64,000 nt of DNA from Oceanobacillus kimchii X50 (lineage in GTDB: Bacteria > Bacillota > Bacilli > Bacillales > Amphibacillaceae): NCBI RefSeq assembly GCF_000340475.1, contig NZ_CM001792.1, positions 1,138,659 through 1,202,658 of the forward strand, read 5' to 3'. Under the pieces are notes generated by a model that had not been told where the DNA came from, searched no databases, and saw only the letters and a program-made list of their open reading frames with translations. Shown one piece after another: positions 1 through 8,410 of the stretch (its first letter is position 1; each line of letters begins with the position of its first letter). The translations under genes and the position numbers were made by a program.

Positions 1-37
1 GCGCGCGCCAAGAGGTGTGTGCTTTTCGTTTTTTATT

Positions 38-220
38 GCATTGAGAATTATCAAATTTGGGTGCTGTGGTTAACTAAATCACTTAACCAGCCACGTCCGG
101 CGCAAGTGCCCAGCAACCTTCACTACGGTAAGTCAACATCGGACTCTTACCGTGTTTCCTTTATCTCAATGCGGATTGCTCCATTTTGAACGTTGTTAAA
201 CGGGCGCTTGCGCCTTTGTT
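38..220 (-). repeat. Dispersed structured repeat, copy A (GGCGCAAGCGCC family)
   Basis: Read on the minus strand, the element opens with AACAAAGGCGCAAGCGCC, a short GC-rich hairpin. A second hairpin follows (CGGTAAG pairing with CTTACCG), then a third (GGTTAA with TTAACC, extended by GCTG/CAGC). It ends in an AT-rich tail like AAATTTGATAATT. The same landmarks in the same order occur at 44641-44887 and, internally deleted, at 58341-58415. The element ends exactly where the bmrC reading frame opens, so that gene's leader has been replaced or pushed upstream. Nothing else is seen in the first 220 bases. Confidence 0.6.
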
Positions 221-1981
221 ATGGAAAGAAGGTGGGAAGATGTTTCAGATTTTTATAAAATTAAATTGGTTTTTAAACATTACTGGAAAAGATATTTATT
301 TGCTATTATTTCATTGATTATCGCTAGTGCAATTGGATTAATTCCTCCTAAATTAGTTGGAACTATTATTGATCATATTCAATTTGAAACGTTAACTATG
401 CAGCTTCTCGTTGCGGTTATTATTGGGTATTTTGTTCTGTTGGTTATTCATTACATTATAAGTTTTTTATGGGACTATACGTTATTTGGTGGTGCGGTCA
501 TCCTGGAACGATGGATGAGATCAAAATTAATGAATCATTTTTTAAAGATGACACCAACTTTCTTTAGTAAATATCGAACGGGAGACTTAATGGCTCGATC
601 GACAAACGATTTAAAGGCAATTAGTCAGACAGCAGGGTTTGGAGTCTTAACACTTGTAGATTCGAGCATATTTATGTTGATGATTATTGCGGTAATGGGC
701 TTTACGATAAGTTGGCCACTAACTATCGCAGCATTAATGCCTTTACCGGTAATGGCAATTGTAATGAATATTTATGGTAGTGCAATCCATACACGGTTTA
801 CAAAAGCGCAAGCAGCTTTTGGAAATATGAATAATGAGGTATTAGAATCCATACGTGGTATTAGGGTGACACGTGCATTTGTGCAAGAACAACAAGAAGT
901 AAATCATTTTGAAGAAATGACAGAAAAAGTGTATCAAAAGAATCTTGAAGTTGCCAAGATTGATGCATTATTTGAACCGACAATGAAAATCTTAGTTGGT
1001 TTATCGTATACGATTGGTATTGGATATGGCGCATTTTTTGTATTTGATAATAAATTAACACTTGGTGATTTAGTCACATTTAATGTTTATTTAGGTATGT
1101 TGATTTGGCCAATGTTTGCAGTTGGGGAACTAATCAATATTTTACAAAGAGGTAATGCTTCTTTAGACCGGGTGAATCATACACTAGCGTACGAAGCTGA
1201 TGTCTCAGATCCTCAAGATCCTAAAAAGATTGACCGTGTTCAAACAATTGAAATGAACCAGGTTAGTTTTCAATATCCAGAAACAAGTAGTTTACAGTTA
1301 CGTGATGTAAATTTAAGTGTTAAGGCTGGTCAAACGATTGGTATTGTTGGAAAAACAGGTGCTGGTAAGACAACACTCTTCAAATTATTACTCCGACAAT
1401 ACCCGGATGTTCAAGGCAAGATATTAATATCCGGTGAAGATATTGAAGATATTGCGTTAGGTAAGATTAGAAATTGGATTGGGTATGTTCCGCAGGATCA
1501 GATGATGTTTTCCAAAACGATAAGAGAAAACATTCAATTTGGCAATGCAGAAGCTACAGATAAAGAAATAATGAGAGTACTAGATTTAGCTCATTTTGCA
1601 ATGGATATAGATGTGCTTCCAAAAGGGTTGGATACCCAAGTTGGAGAAAGCGGAATAACTTTATCTGGTGGTCAAAAGCAACGTGTGGCCTTAGCGCGAG
1701 CTTTTATTAAAGATCCTGAAATTTTAATCTTAGATGATTCGTTATCTGCTGTAGATGGAAAAACAGAGGCAACAATTCTATCACATTTAAAAACTGAAAG
1801 AAGAAATAAAACAACCTTTATTGCTGCTCATCGACTATCCGCTGTTTCACATGCAGACCATATTATCGTTTTAGATCATGGTCGTGTTGTTGAAGAAGGT
1901 ACACATCAACAATTAATGAGTCAAAAAGGCTGGTATCAAGGACAATATCAACAACAACAGATGGAAAACAAGGAGGTGTAG
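221..1981 (+). CDS. bmrC: Multidrug ABC exporter half-transporter BmrC (YheI-like); N-terminus frameshifted
   Basis: Membrane-bound half of a type IV heterodimeric multidrug exporter that works with the next gene. About six membrane segments fill residues 15-310. The nucleotide-binding domain has Walker A GKTGAGKT near residue 377, signature LSGGQ near 481, Walker B ILILDD near 503 and an H-loop AAHRLS. The Walker B catalytic glutamate is aspartate, as in B. subtilis YheI. The start is doubtful. ATG 221 abuts a repeat and has no Shine-Dalgarno. ATG 240 has a good one (GAAGGTGGG) and gives MFQIFIKLNWFL, which matches the YheI N-terminus, but that frame leaves the gene at a five-T run (270-274). 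A sixth T would restore the whole protein. It is therefore a frameshift, a sequencing error or slippage. Two bases separate its stop from bmrD. Confidence 0.85.
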   Translation: MERRWEDVSDFYKIKLVFKHYWKRYLFAIISLIIASAIGLIPPKLVGTIIDHIQFETLTMQLLVAVIIGYFVLLVIHYIISFLWDYTLFGGAVILERWMRSKLMNHFLKMTPTFFSKYRTGDLMARSTNDLKAISQTAGFGVLTLVDSSIFMLMIIAVMGFTISWPLTIAALMPLPVMAIVMNIYGSAIHTRFTKAQAAFGNMNNEVLESIRGIRVTRAFVQEQQEVNHFEEMTEKVYQKNLEVAKIDALFEPTMKILVGLSYTIGIGYGAFFVFDNKLTLGDLVTFNVYLGMLIWPMFAVGELINILQRGNASLDRVNHTLAYEADVSDPQDPKKIDRVQTIEMNQVSFQYPETSSLQLRDVNLSVKAGQTIGIVGKTGAGKTTLFKLLLRQYPDVQGKILISGEDIEDIALGKIRNWIGYVPQDQMMFSKTIRENIQFGNAEATDKEIMRVLDLAHFAMDIDVLPKGLDTQVGESGITLSGGQKQRVALARAFIKDPEILILDDSLSAVDGKTEATILSHLKTERRNKTTFIAAHRLSAVSHADHIIVLDHGRVVEEGTHQQLMSQKGWYQGQYQQQQMENKEV

Positions 1982-1984
1982 AGT

Positions 1985-4015
1985 GTGAAGGGAAGTACAG
2001 AAAAAAGATTATTAAAATATGCCTTATTATATAAAAAAGGAATTACCATTGGTCTAGTATGCTTGATCATAGCTGTTGCTTTAGAATTAGCAGGTCCATT
2101 AATTGCTAAACGAGTCATAGATGAACATATACTTGGAGTAGAAGGTTATTGGATGGAAGTATCTGATCAAGGAACAGAAACGGTAGAATATAATAATCAA
2201 TTTTTAAAACGGGCGGATCGGGTAGAAGATAGTGATCTATCTAGTGGTGATACGATTACACTTTTACAAGTAGGCTTATCTTATTATGTTTTTGATGAAG
2301 AGTTACCTTTAACAGGAAAACGCTCGGTAGATGATAATGAAATAATTATTGAATCAGGAGAAGAAAAAATTACAGCAATTGGAGAGAAATTGTCAGCTTC
2401 AGAAGCTTATCCATTTTTTGAACCTGAAAAACGCCCAATTATTATGTTGCTCGTACTTTATATGGTTTTACTAGTTATCGCTGGAGTGTTTCAATTCTTT
2501 CAAACATTCTTATTGCAAAAGTCAGCAAATCAAGTTGTAAAACAAATGCGTACAGATCTATTTCAACACACGCAAAGAATTCCAATTCGCTACTATATAG
2601 ATCAACCTGCTGGCTCTGTTGTAGCCCGTATAACCAATGATACAGAGGCTATACGAGATTTATATGAAAGGGTATTATCGATTGTTGTAACAAGTCTGAT
2701 CCATATGGGTGGTATTTTTGTAGCATTATTTATTTTAGATCCTACATTAGCTGCTATGTGTTTATTTATTATCCCGCTATTATATATTTGGATGAAAGTC
2801 TACAAGTATTATGGAACTAAATACAATAAAGTAGTCCGGAAAACCATAAGTGAAATAAATGGAAATATTAGTGAAGCTATTCAAGGAATGCCAATCATTC
2901 AAGCATTTAACCGTCAGAAGAAGACGAAAGAAGAATTTGAAGTGTTAAATAATCGTAATTATACGTATCAGAAAAAATTAATTAAATTAAGTGCTTTAAC
3001 TTCCTATAATCTTGTGACAGTAATTAAAAACCTAACGTTAGTGGGATTTATATGGTATTTCGGGTCAGCTTCTTTTGATATAACGAGTGTCATTTCTATT
3101 GGGATGCTCTATGCATTTGTAGATTATATAAATAGGTTGTTTGAACCTGCTTCAGATATAGTCAATCAATTACCGTTATTAGAACAGGCAAGAGTAGCTG
3201 GAACTCGGGTATTTGAATTGCTAGATCAAGATGGGGAGCAAGTAGAAGTTCAACCGATTCCTCGCTATAAAGGGAATATAGAATTTGATCAAGTTACCTT
3301 TTCGTACAAAGAGAATGAGAGTGTATTACACAATCTTTCATTTTCAATCCACTCTGGTCAAACAGTTGCATTTGTTGGTCACACTGGATCTGGAAAAAGT
3401 TCGATTATGAACTTATTATTCCGTTTTTATGATCCTCAAAAAGGAACGATTCGAATAGATGGAATGAATACCAAAGATTTATCTCGGCAACAAGTGCGTA
3501 GTCATATGGGAATAGTATTACAAGATCCATTTCTTTTTACAGGCACCATAGTGTCAAATGTAACGATGAATGATCCTAATGTATCAAGAGATGACGCCAT
3601 TAAAGCTTTACAAGCTGTTGGTGCATCTTCCTTTATTGAGAGATTACCAAAAGGGTATGATGAGCCAGTGAATGAAAGTGGCACTACTTATTCATTAGGA
3701 GAGAGACAACTGATTTCTTTTGCTAGAGCATTAGCATTTAACCCTGCTATTCTTATTTTAGATGAAGCAACTGCAAATATAGATACCGAGACAGAACAAG
3801 TCATTCAGCGAGCTTTAGAAGTTCTAAAAAAAGGTCGAACAACGCTTGTTATCGCCCATCGTTTATCCACAATTCAGCAGGCCGATCAAATAATTGTGTT
3901 GGATCATGGAACTATTAAAGAGCAGGGGAATCATGATACACTGATTAAAGAAAAAGGTTATTATTATGAAATGTATCAAATGCAGCAAGGATCAATTAGA
4001 GCGAACGTTTCTTAA
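1985..4015 (+). CDS. bmrD: Multidrug ABC exporter half-transporter BmrD (YheH-like)
   Basis: Second half of the heterodimeric exporter, 676 aa, close to the B. subtilis YheH length. Between the first and second membrane segments lies an acidic insert (about residues 50-145), the extracytoplasmic domain typical of BmrD. Walker A GHTGSGKS is near residue 464 and Walker B LILDEA near 590 keeps the catalytic glutamate. The signature is degenerate: SLGERQ replaces LSGGQ. Combined with BmrC's Asp-for-Glu, one of the two composite ATP sites should be inactive, as known for this family. GTG start at 1985 lies behind the AGGAGGTG at the end of bmrC; the two are surely cotranscribed. The bmrB attenuator leader known in B. 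subtilis was not found. Confidence 0.9.
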   Translation: MKGSTEKRLLKYALLYKKGITIGLVCLIIAVALELAGPLIAKRVIDEHILGVEGYWMEVSDQGTETVEYNNQFLKRADRVEDSDLSSGDTITLLQVGLSYYVFDEELPLTGKRSVDDNEIIIESGEEKITAIGEKLSASEAYPFFEPEKRPIIMLLVLYMVLLVIAGVFQFFQTFLLQKSANQVVKQMRTDLFQHTQRIPIRYYIDQPAGSVVARITNDTEAIRDLYERVLSIVVTSLIHMGGIFVALFILDPTLAAMCLFIIPLLYIWMKVYKYYGTKYNKVVRKTISEINGNISEAIQGMPIIQAFNRQKKTKEEFEVLNNRNYTYQKKLIKLSALTSYNLVTVIKNLTLVGFIWYFGSASFDITSVISIGMLYAFVDYINRLFEPASDIVNQLPLLEQARVAGTRVFELLDQDGEQVEVQPIPRYKGNIEFDQVTFSYKENESVLHNLSFSIHSGQTVAFVGHTGSGKSSIMNLLFRFYDPQKGTIRIDGMNTKDLSRQQVRSHMGIVLQDPFLFTGTIVSNVTMNDPNVSRDDAIKALQAVGASSFIERLPKGYDEPVNESGTTYSLGERQLISFARALAFNPAILILDEATANIDTETEQVIQRALEVLKKGRTTLVIAHRLSTIQQADQIIVLDHGTIKEQGNHDTLIKEKGYYYEMYQMQQGSIRANVS

Positions 4016-4036
4016 AAAAGTTTGATGAGGTGCCTC

Positions 4037-4846
4037 GTGAAATCAAAAAATAATAAGAATCATGATATTATTGATGATGATCTATATGAAGAAATAGAGG
4101 AAGAAGAACTTCATGAATTGGTAAAAGAAGAGCAAAGAAAAGCAATCGAACGTTCAAAAAATAAAGAACAATCCACAAAGCGTCCATTTCCAAAATGGAT
4201 GTTTTGGGTGATTGCTGTAGCGATGACTTTTAATATTCTGGCTTTTTTTCCTCAAATTATATCTATTCCCGCAATTGATTTTTTACAGACTTCATCAACA
4301 TTATCACAAAATAAAGATATCCAGACATATAAGGAAGCTGTAGTTGTAGTTGAAACGGATGATGGGAGAGGAACAGGATTTTCCATTACTCAACAAGGCA
4401 AAATTCTTACGAATGAACATGTTGTAGAAGGATATGACTCTGTGGTTATTTCTTTTCCAGAGCTAGGTTTATATGAAGCAGAAGTAATAGAAAGCTATCC
4501 GGAAATTGATATGGCTGTATTACAGACTAAAAATGAAGAGGATGTTCCTTATCTAACTATTGATGATCAGTATCAAGTATCTCAAGACGAAGGCATTCGT
4601 TTTATAGGTAATCCTCTATTCTTTAATGGAATTGCTAATGAAGGGAATATTGCTGGTACCGTATTGTTAGATAACTGGGATAAAGAAGTGGTGATGATTC
4701 AAGCACCTGTATACAGAGGGAATAGTGGAAGCCCAATAATTAATCGAGCTGGTGATGTAGTTGGAGTGATATTTGCTACATTAGATCATGAATCGAAGGG
4801 CAAAGTAGGTTTATATGTACCTATTTCCTATTTTACAGAATTGTAA
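4037..4846 (+). CDS. Membrane-anchored trypsin-like serine protease (HtrA-like, no PDZ)
   Basis: A cytoplasmic, very acidic/basic N-terminus (about 50 residues) precedes one membrane segment (about 56-75) and an extracellular S1-type protease domain. The triad is visible: His128 in NEHVV, Asp158 in EIDMAV and Ser230 in GNSGSP. No PDZ domain follows, so it is shorter than HtrA/HtrB. GTG 4037 was chosen because GATGAGGTG lies six bases upstream; in-frame TTG 4022 and ATG 4025 have no ribosome site. It probably acts in envelope protein quality control or regulated cleavage; no substrate can be inferred. It begins 21 bases after bmrD, possibly in the same transcript. Confidence 0.8.
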   Translation: MKSKNNKNHDIIDDDLYEEIEEEELHELVKEEQRKAIERSKNKEQSTKRPFPKWMFWVIAVAMTFNILAFFPQIISIPAIDFLQTSSTLSQNKDIQTYKEAVVVVETDDGRGTGFSITQQGKILTNEHVVEGYDSVVISFPELGLYEAEVIESYPEIDMAVLQTKNEEDVPYLTIDDQYQVSQDEGIRFIGNPLFFNGIANEGNIAGTVLLDNWDKEVVMIQAPVYRGNSGSPIINRAGDVVGVIFATLDHESKGKVGLYVPISYFTEL

Positions 4847-4919
4847 CAAACTAGAAATGGTTGTTTAGCACGTTCAGAGAAGGGTATTTACATACTATAA
4901 CCTTTCTGGAGGTGCTTTT

Positions 4920-5642
4920 ATGTTATATAGTTCAAAAATGAAAGAAATGAATATCCGTGCGACGGATGGTGATATTGGAAAAATAAAAGATATTTACTTT
5001 AATGACAATTGGAATGTGAAATTTGCTGTAGTCGATACAAGAAAATGGTTACCTGGACGAAAAGTACTTCTTCCTTTGCATATTTTTCATCCCATTCATA
5101 AAGATAGTGAATATGTAGAAGTGGATTATGATAAAGATCAAATTCGAAATAGTCCACCTGTCCCGGAGGATGAACATTTTACACCAGATGATCAAGGGAA
5201 TGTACTAGATTATTTTGGATGGAATATGTATAAAGATAACGCTGTATCCACTCCTAGTCATAGTCCACTCGTTACATTTGATCATCCAGGTGTAGATCGA
5301 AGCGTGCCAGAGGAACCACATTTAAATCGTAATGAAATATTGTCGAATGACAAGCTAAGAAGTGAGGAAGAAACGCTTGATTTCAAGGTACATGCTAAAG
5401 ACGGGAAAATTGGTAACATTGTGGATCTTATCTGTGATGAAAACAATAATTGGAAAATCACATACCTTGTCGTACAAAATAGTGAAAATATGACGAAAAA
5501 TGAATTCTATATTTATCGTATAGAACAAATTCAGACCGTTGATTGGTTTGAAAGAGATCTTTATATCAATGATTCTGTAAAAGGACTAGAAGGAACTACA
5601 CCTTTTACAGATAAAAATGAAATCTTATCTAGCTTGTCTTAA
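4920..5642 (+). CDS. PRC-barrel domain protein, two repeats
   Basis: A soluble 240-aa protein with two PRC-barrel-like modules: residues about 5-75 (ATDGDIGKIKDIYF) and about 165-235 (AKDGKIGNIVDLIC). They are joined by an acidic, proline-rich linker. PRC-barrels occur in RNA-processing and membrane-associated proteins. Stand-alone tandem forms are common in Bacillaceae and some stress-related bacteria but have no assigned reaction. No signal peptide or membrane segment is visible. Start ATG has GGAGGTG six bases upstream. It is followed by a terminator, so it is probably monocistronic. Function unknown beyond the fold. Confidence 0.75.
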   Translation: MLYSSKMKEMNIRATDGDIGKIKDIYFNDNWNVKFAVVDTRKWLPGRKVLLPLHIFHPIHKDSEYVEVDYDKDQIRNSPPVPEDEHFTPDDQGNVLDYFGWNMYKDNAVSTPSHSPLVTFDHPGVDRSVPEEPHLNRNEILSNDKLRSEEETLDFKVHAKDGKIGNIVDLICDENNNWKITYLVVQNSENMTKNEFYIYRIEQIQTVDWFERDLYINDSVKGLEGTTPFTDKNEILSSLS

Positions 5643-5685
5643 AGCTATATTGGATTATGAATTCGGTGCAAGTGAATGAAATGAA

Positions 5686-5737
5686 AATCCAAGTAATCCG
5701 GATTGCAGATTAGATTCGGATTAGTTGGGTTTTTATT
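5686..5737 (+). terminator. Rho-independent terminator after PRC-barrel gene
   Basis: A 15-bp imperfect stem (5686-5700 with 5717-5731, G-U tolerant) is followed by a T-rich run. The remaining gap to sigI (5738-6049) is AT-rich. It holds a TTGACA at 5878 without a well-spaced -10, plus the candidate sigma-I promoter listed separately. Confidence 0.7.
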
Positions 5738-5995
5738 TGTAATACTTTAATGTTGTTAATCAAGATTAAAACTTTCTAATTTGCTATAAATTGAAAGAGG
5801 TTACTGGTCACCGTTACGGTTTTTTAAATAAAATGTAAACCAATTGAGATAGTATCCATTATTGGTTTGCGTTACCATTGACATACTCATTGATTCTAAT
5901 GAGGTTAGACTATAAAATGATAAATGGTGGGAACATCATATGATATATATAAAACAAATAATAATGAAACGTACATATAAAATTAAAAATAATAC

Positions 5996-6023
5996 ACCCG
6001 AAAAGGTAAAGAAAAATACGAAT
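5996..6023 (+). promoter_or_regulatory. Candidate sigma-I autoregulatory promoter
   Basis: ACCCG at 5996-6000 and CGAAT at 6019-6023, 18 bases apart, resemble the ACCC-type -35 and CGWA-type -10 reported for SigI promoters. The site lies just upstream of the sigI ribosome site (GGGAGG at 6036). SigI is known to be autoregulated in related species. The match is by eye on a short, AT-rich leader. Confidence 0.35.
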
Positions 6024-6049
6024 GATATGATGGTTGGGAGGGTCCTAAT

Positions 6050-6778
6050 GTGATGATGAGTCAACTAAAGGAAACTCCTATAGAAGATAAAGTATATGCA
6101 ATTCAACAAGGGGACAAGTATCTGCAAAATGAATTACTAAGAACTTATCAACCTTTTATAGCCAAGTGCGTATCGGAAGTATGTAAAAGATATATTGATC
6201 CAAAAAGGGATGATGAATTTAGTATCGGTTTGTCTGCTTTTAACGAAGCTATATTTTCTTATGTTCCAAATAAAGGAAGTTCTTTTTTATCGTTTGCAAA
6301 ATTAGTTATTAAACGGAAAGTTATTGATTATATCCGTTATCAGCAAAAGAGGTCCGCATCTTTATCATTGGATGAAACGTATGATGAAGAACAAATGGAA
6401 AACTCATTAGAAATTGCGGCAGTTCAAGAAAAATACCAAATGGAAATTGATGCGCAAAATAGGAAAGAAGAAATTCTTGAATTTAAAGAGAAATTAAAGT
6501 TATATAAATTATCTTTAGTTGAATTAACCGAGGTATCGCCAAAACATCGTGATGCCCGTGAATCCGCAGTTAAAACTGCACGAATACTTTATAACGATCC
6601 AACTCTCAGGGACTATGTATACAGAAAGAAAAAGCTCCCTATTAAAGATTTGGTAAAGAAAGTCGATGTTAGTAAAAAAACATTAGAAAGAAATAGAAAA
6701 TTTATACTTGCAATGTTTATTGTACTTAGTGAAGACTATATCTATCTTAAGGAATATCTTAAGGGAGTGGGGCAATGA
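6050..6778 (+). CDS. sigI: RNA polymerase sigma factor SigI
   Basis: Heat- and envelope-stress sigma factor of the SigI family, 242 aa against about 251 in B. subtilis. Conserved stretches include NELLRTYQPFIAKCVSEVC, YIDPKRDDEFSIGLSAFNEA and the region-2 KRKVIDYIRYQQKRS. The C-terminal half keeps the SigI-specific SPKHRDARESAV and KKTLERNRKFI, which bind RsgI. In B. subtilis SigI drives cell-wall genes such as lytE and mreBH. Start GTG 6050 (GGGAGG eight bases upstream) is followed by ATG codons at 6053 and 6056, so the exact start is uncertain by two residues. It overlaps rsgI by four bases (ATGA). Confidence 0.93.
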   Translation: MMMSQLKETPIEDKVYAIQQGDKYLQNELLRTYQPFIAKCVSEVCKRYIDPKRDDEFSIGLSAFNEAIFSYVPNKGSSFLSFAKLVIKRKVIDYIRYQQKRSASLSLDETYDEEQMENSLEIAAVQEKYQMEIDAQNRKEEILEFKEKLKLYKLSLVELTEVSPKHRDARESAVKTARILYNDPTLRDYVYRKKKLPIKDLVKKVDVSKKTLERNRKFILAMFIVLSEDYIYLKEYLKGVGQ

Positions 6779-7968
6779 AAAAAGGAATTGTGATGGAAAG
6801 GCATCGCAAATACACCATTTTAATGACTAAAGATGGTTCCTTTGTAAAAGGAAGAGTACTTTCGAATCAATCTGAGATTGGTGAAGAAGTTGTCTTTCGA
6901 CCAATAGGAAATCGCCAAGTTATGTTGCGAAAACAACGTGGCATACCTTGGAAGGTGTCTTTATTAGCTGCTGCAATATTATTAGTTGTTTTACCGATGT
7001 ATTTTTTATCTAATGGAGAGAAAACTTTTGCATATGTGACCGTAGATATCAATCCAAGTATTGAAATGCAAGTCGATGACCAATTTGAAGTGCAAAGGAT
7101 AGAGGCAATCAATGATGACGGTGAAGAAATTATAAAAGCTTTGAATGAATATGAACACCATTCTATTGAAGAGGTCATTAGAGAAATTATTATTGAAAGT
7201 GAAGATCATGGATTTGCATCTGAGAAAAATATGGTTGTTGGTATAAGTTACTTAGGTGAAGATATTTCTAATTCGGTTCCAAACCATTTGCAAGACTATT
7301 TATCCACATTACAGGAATGGCGTGTAGCAACATTAATTATTCCTGAAAAGATTCGTGAATTAGCACAGGAAGAAAAAACTTCAATGAATGAAATGATGGC
7401 GACTCATATGAACGACGATGAAATGATAGAAGGGGAAGCGCTAGATTCTAATGATAAAGCAATTATAAATTCTTTTTTTAATGAGATAGAAGAAGCGAAC
7501 CCTGACTCATCACAACATGAGTCTGAAAAAGGTGAGGATAAAAATAAAGAGGTTATCATTGAGGAAGACAATAATGATGATGTTACAGACCAAAGTGTTG
7601 CTAATTCAGAACGAGAAAAAGCAGTAGCCGATACAGATGAAGAGGATAAAGAAGTGAACCTTCTCGAAAAAGAAGTTAAGCCAACAGAAGAAATAAAGGA
7701 TAGAAATCCTGGAAATCAGTGGGAACATAGACGATTTCCGTCTGAGAAAGAGGATAAAAAAGAACAACATGACGAATTAAACTATTACAATAAACACAAA
7801 AAAGAAATACAAGATAAAAATGATGAACATAAAAATGATATAGATAAATACGATGAACACCATAGAACAAATTCGAAACATCATAAACATAGTGAGTTAC
7901 CAAAGAAAGAAGATAAGAATAATTGGCCACCAAAGAAAAAAGAAAAGGATAATAAAGAATTTAAATGA
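6775..7968 (+). CDS. rsgI: Anti-sigma-I factor RsgI
   Basis: Single-pass membrane anti-sigma factor that holds SigI. The N-terminal domain (residues 1-60) carries the SigI-binding fold. A membrane segment spans about 62-79. The outer juxtamembrane domain begins with TVDINPSIE; Asn93-Pro94 matches the site at which RsgI proteins self-cleave before regulated proteolysis. From about residue 220 the protein is low-complexity, rich in Glu, Lys, Asp, Asn and His, with no recognisable sensor domain, as in B. subtilis and unlike the carbohydrate-binding clostridial RsgIs. It is translationally coupled to sigI and ends inside a bidirectional terminator. Confidence 0.92.
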   Translation: MKKGIVMERHRKYTILMTKDGSFVKGRVLSNQSEIGEEVVFRPIGNRQVMLRKQRGIPWKVSLLAAAILLVVLPMYFLSNGEKTFAYVTVDINPSIEMQVDDQFEVQRIEAINDDGEEIIKALNEYEHHSIEEVIREIIIESEDHGFASEKNMVVGISYLGEDISNSVPNHLQDYLSTLQEWRVATLIIPEKIRELAQEEKTSMNEMMATHMNDDEMIEGEALDSNDKAIINSFFNEIEEANPDSSQHESEKGEDKNKEVIIEEDNNDDVTDQSVANSEREKAVADTDEEDKEVNLLEKEVKPTEEIKDRNPGNQWEHRRFPSEKEDKKEQHDELNYYNKHKKEIQDKNDEHKNDIDKYDEHHRTNSKHHKHSELPKKEDKNNWPPKKKEKDNKEFK

Positions 7969-7992
7969 TGGGAAAACTCTCCCATCATTTAA
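7961..7992. terminator. Bidirectional terminator, rsgI / yhdB-like gene
   Basis: A perfect 13-bp inverted repeat (7961-7973 and 7980-7992) around the rsgI stop codon. It serves rsgI on the plus strand and the convergent small gene on the minus strand. Confidence 0.75.
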
Positions 7993-7998
7993 GTGTGT

Positions 7999-8244
7999 TT
8001 ACATTTCTATTTTCTCAGGATTAAGAGGTGTTGTTAACTTCATTGCATGCTCTAAATAATACAATAAAGTATCATGTGAATGTAGTACTTGCTGATGATC
8101 CATAGAGAAATGGTAATCGTTTAAAAAACGTTCAATTTTCTTAGATAAGATATCATCTTTTGTACGTACCATAAGCACTAATAAATCATCCCATTGACCC
8201 CAAAGTGTATAATACAATGCTTTATCGTAATCCGGAATAACCAT
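7999..8244 (-). CDS. Small conserved protein, YhdB-like
   Basis: An 81-aa soluble protein, apparently matching the small Bacillus family typified by YhdB (MVIPDYDKALYYTLWGQWDD followed by LLVLMVRTKDDILSKKIE). No catalytic motif or membrane segment is visible; its function is unknown. A strong ribosome site (AGGAGGGA) lies six bases before the ATG. It is convergent with rsgI and divergent from the lipoprotein gene. The family name is from memory of the B. subtilis protein and is the least certain part. Confidence 0.65.
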   Translation of the reverse strand: MVIPDYDKALYYTLWGQWDDLLVLMVRTKDDILSKKIERFLNDYHFSMDHQQVLHSHDTLLYYLEHAMKLTTPLNPEKIEM

Positions 8245-8351
8245 CCGTATTCCCTCCTTACCCGAAAAGGATATTTCTTATTTTGCCCGGTTTCTATATA
8301 TAATGTCTTTTACATTAATGGTGTGTCTGCCAAAAAAAGGTGATATAAATC

Positions 8352-8381
8352 TGTATAAAAAGTAAATATCTATACAAAATA
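8352..8381 (+). promoter_or_regulatory. Candidate sigma-G (forespore) promoter
   Basis: TGTATA at 8352-8357 and CAAAATA at 8375-8381, 17 bases apart, approximate the sigma-G consensus (TGNATA, CATNNTA). The site sits 30 bases before a YhcN/YlaJ-type gene whose relatives are forespore proteins. Confidence 0.4.
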
Positions 8382-8410
8382 AGTGCAAATAAGGTAAGGA
8401 GGAAAAAGAT

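Noticed and set aside
38..220. Group II intron domain I resemblance in the structured repeat (GGTAAGAGTCCG, GTGAAGG)
   Set aside because: Only short pieces match; no domain V hairpin, no intron-encoded protein, and copy B does not keep the match.
5878..5918. TTGACA upstream of sigI as a sigma-A promoter
   Set aside because: The nearest -10-like boxes are spaced about 13 or 22 bases away, outside the workable range.
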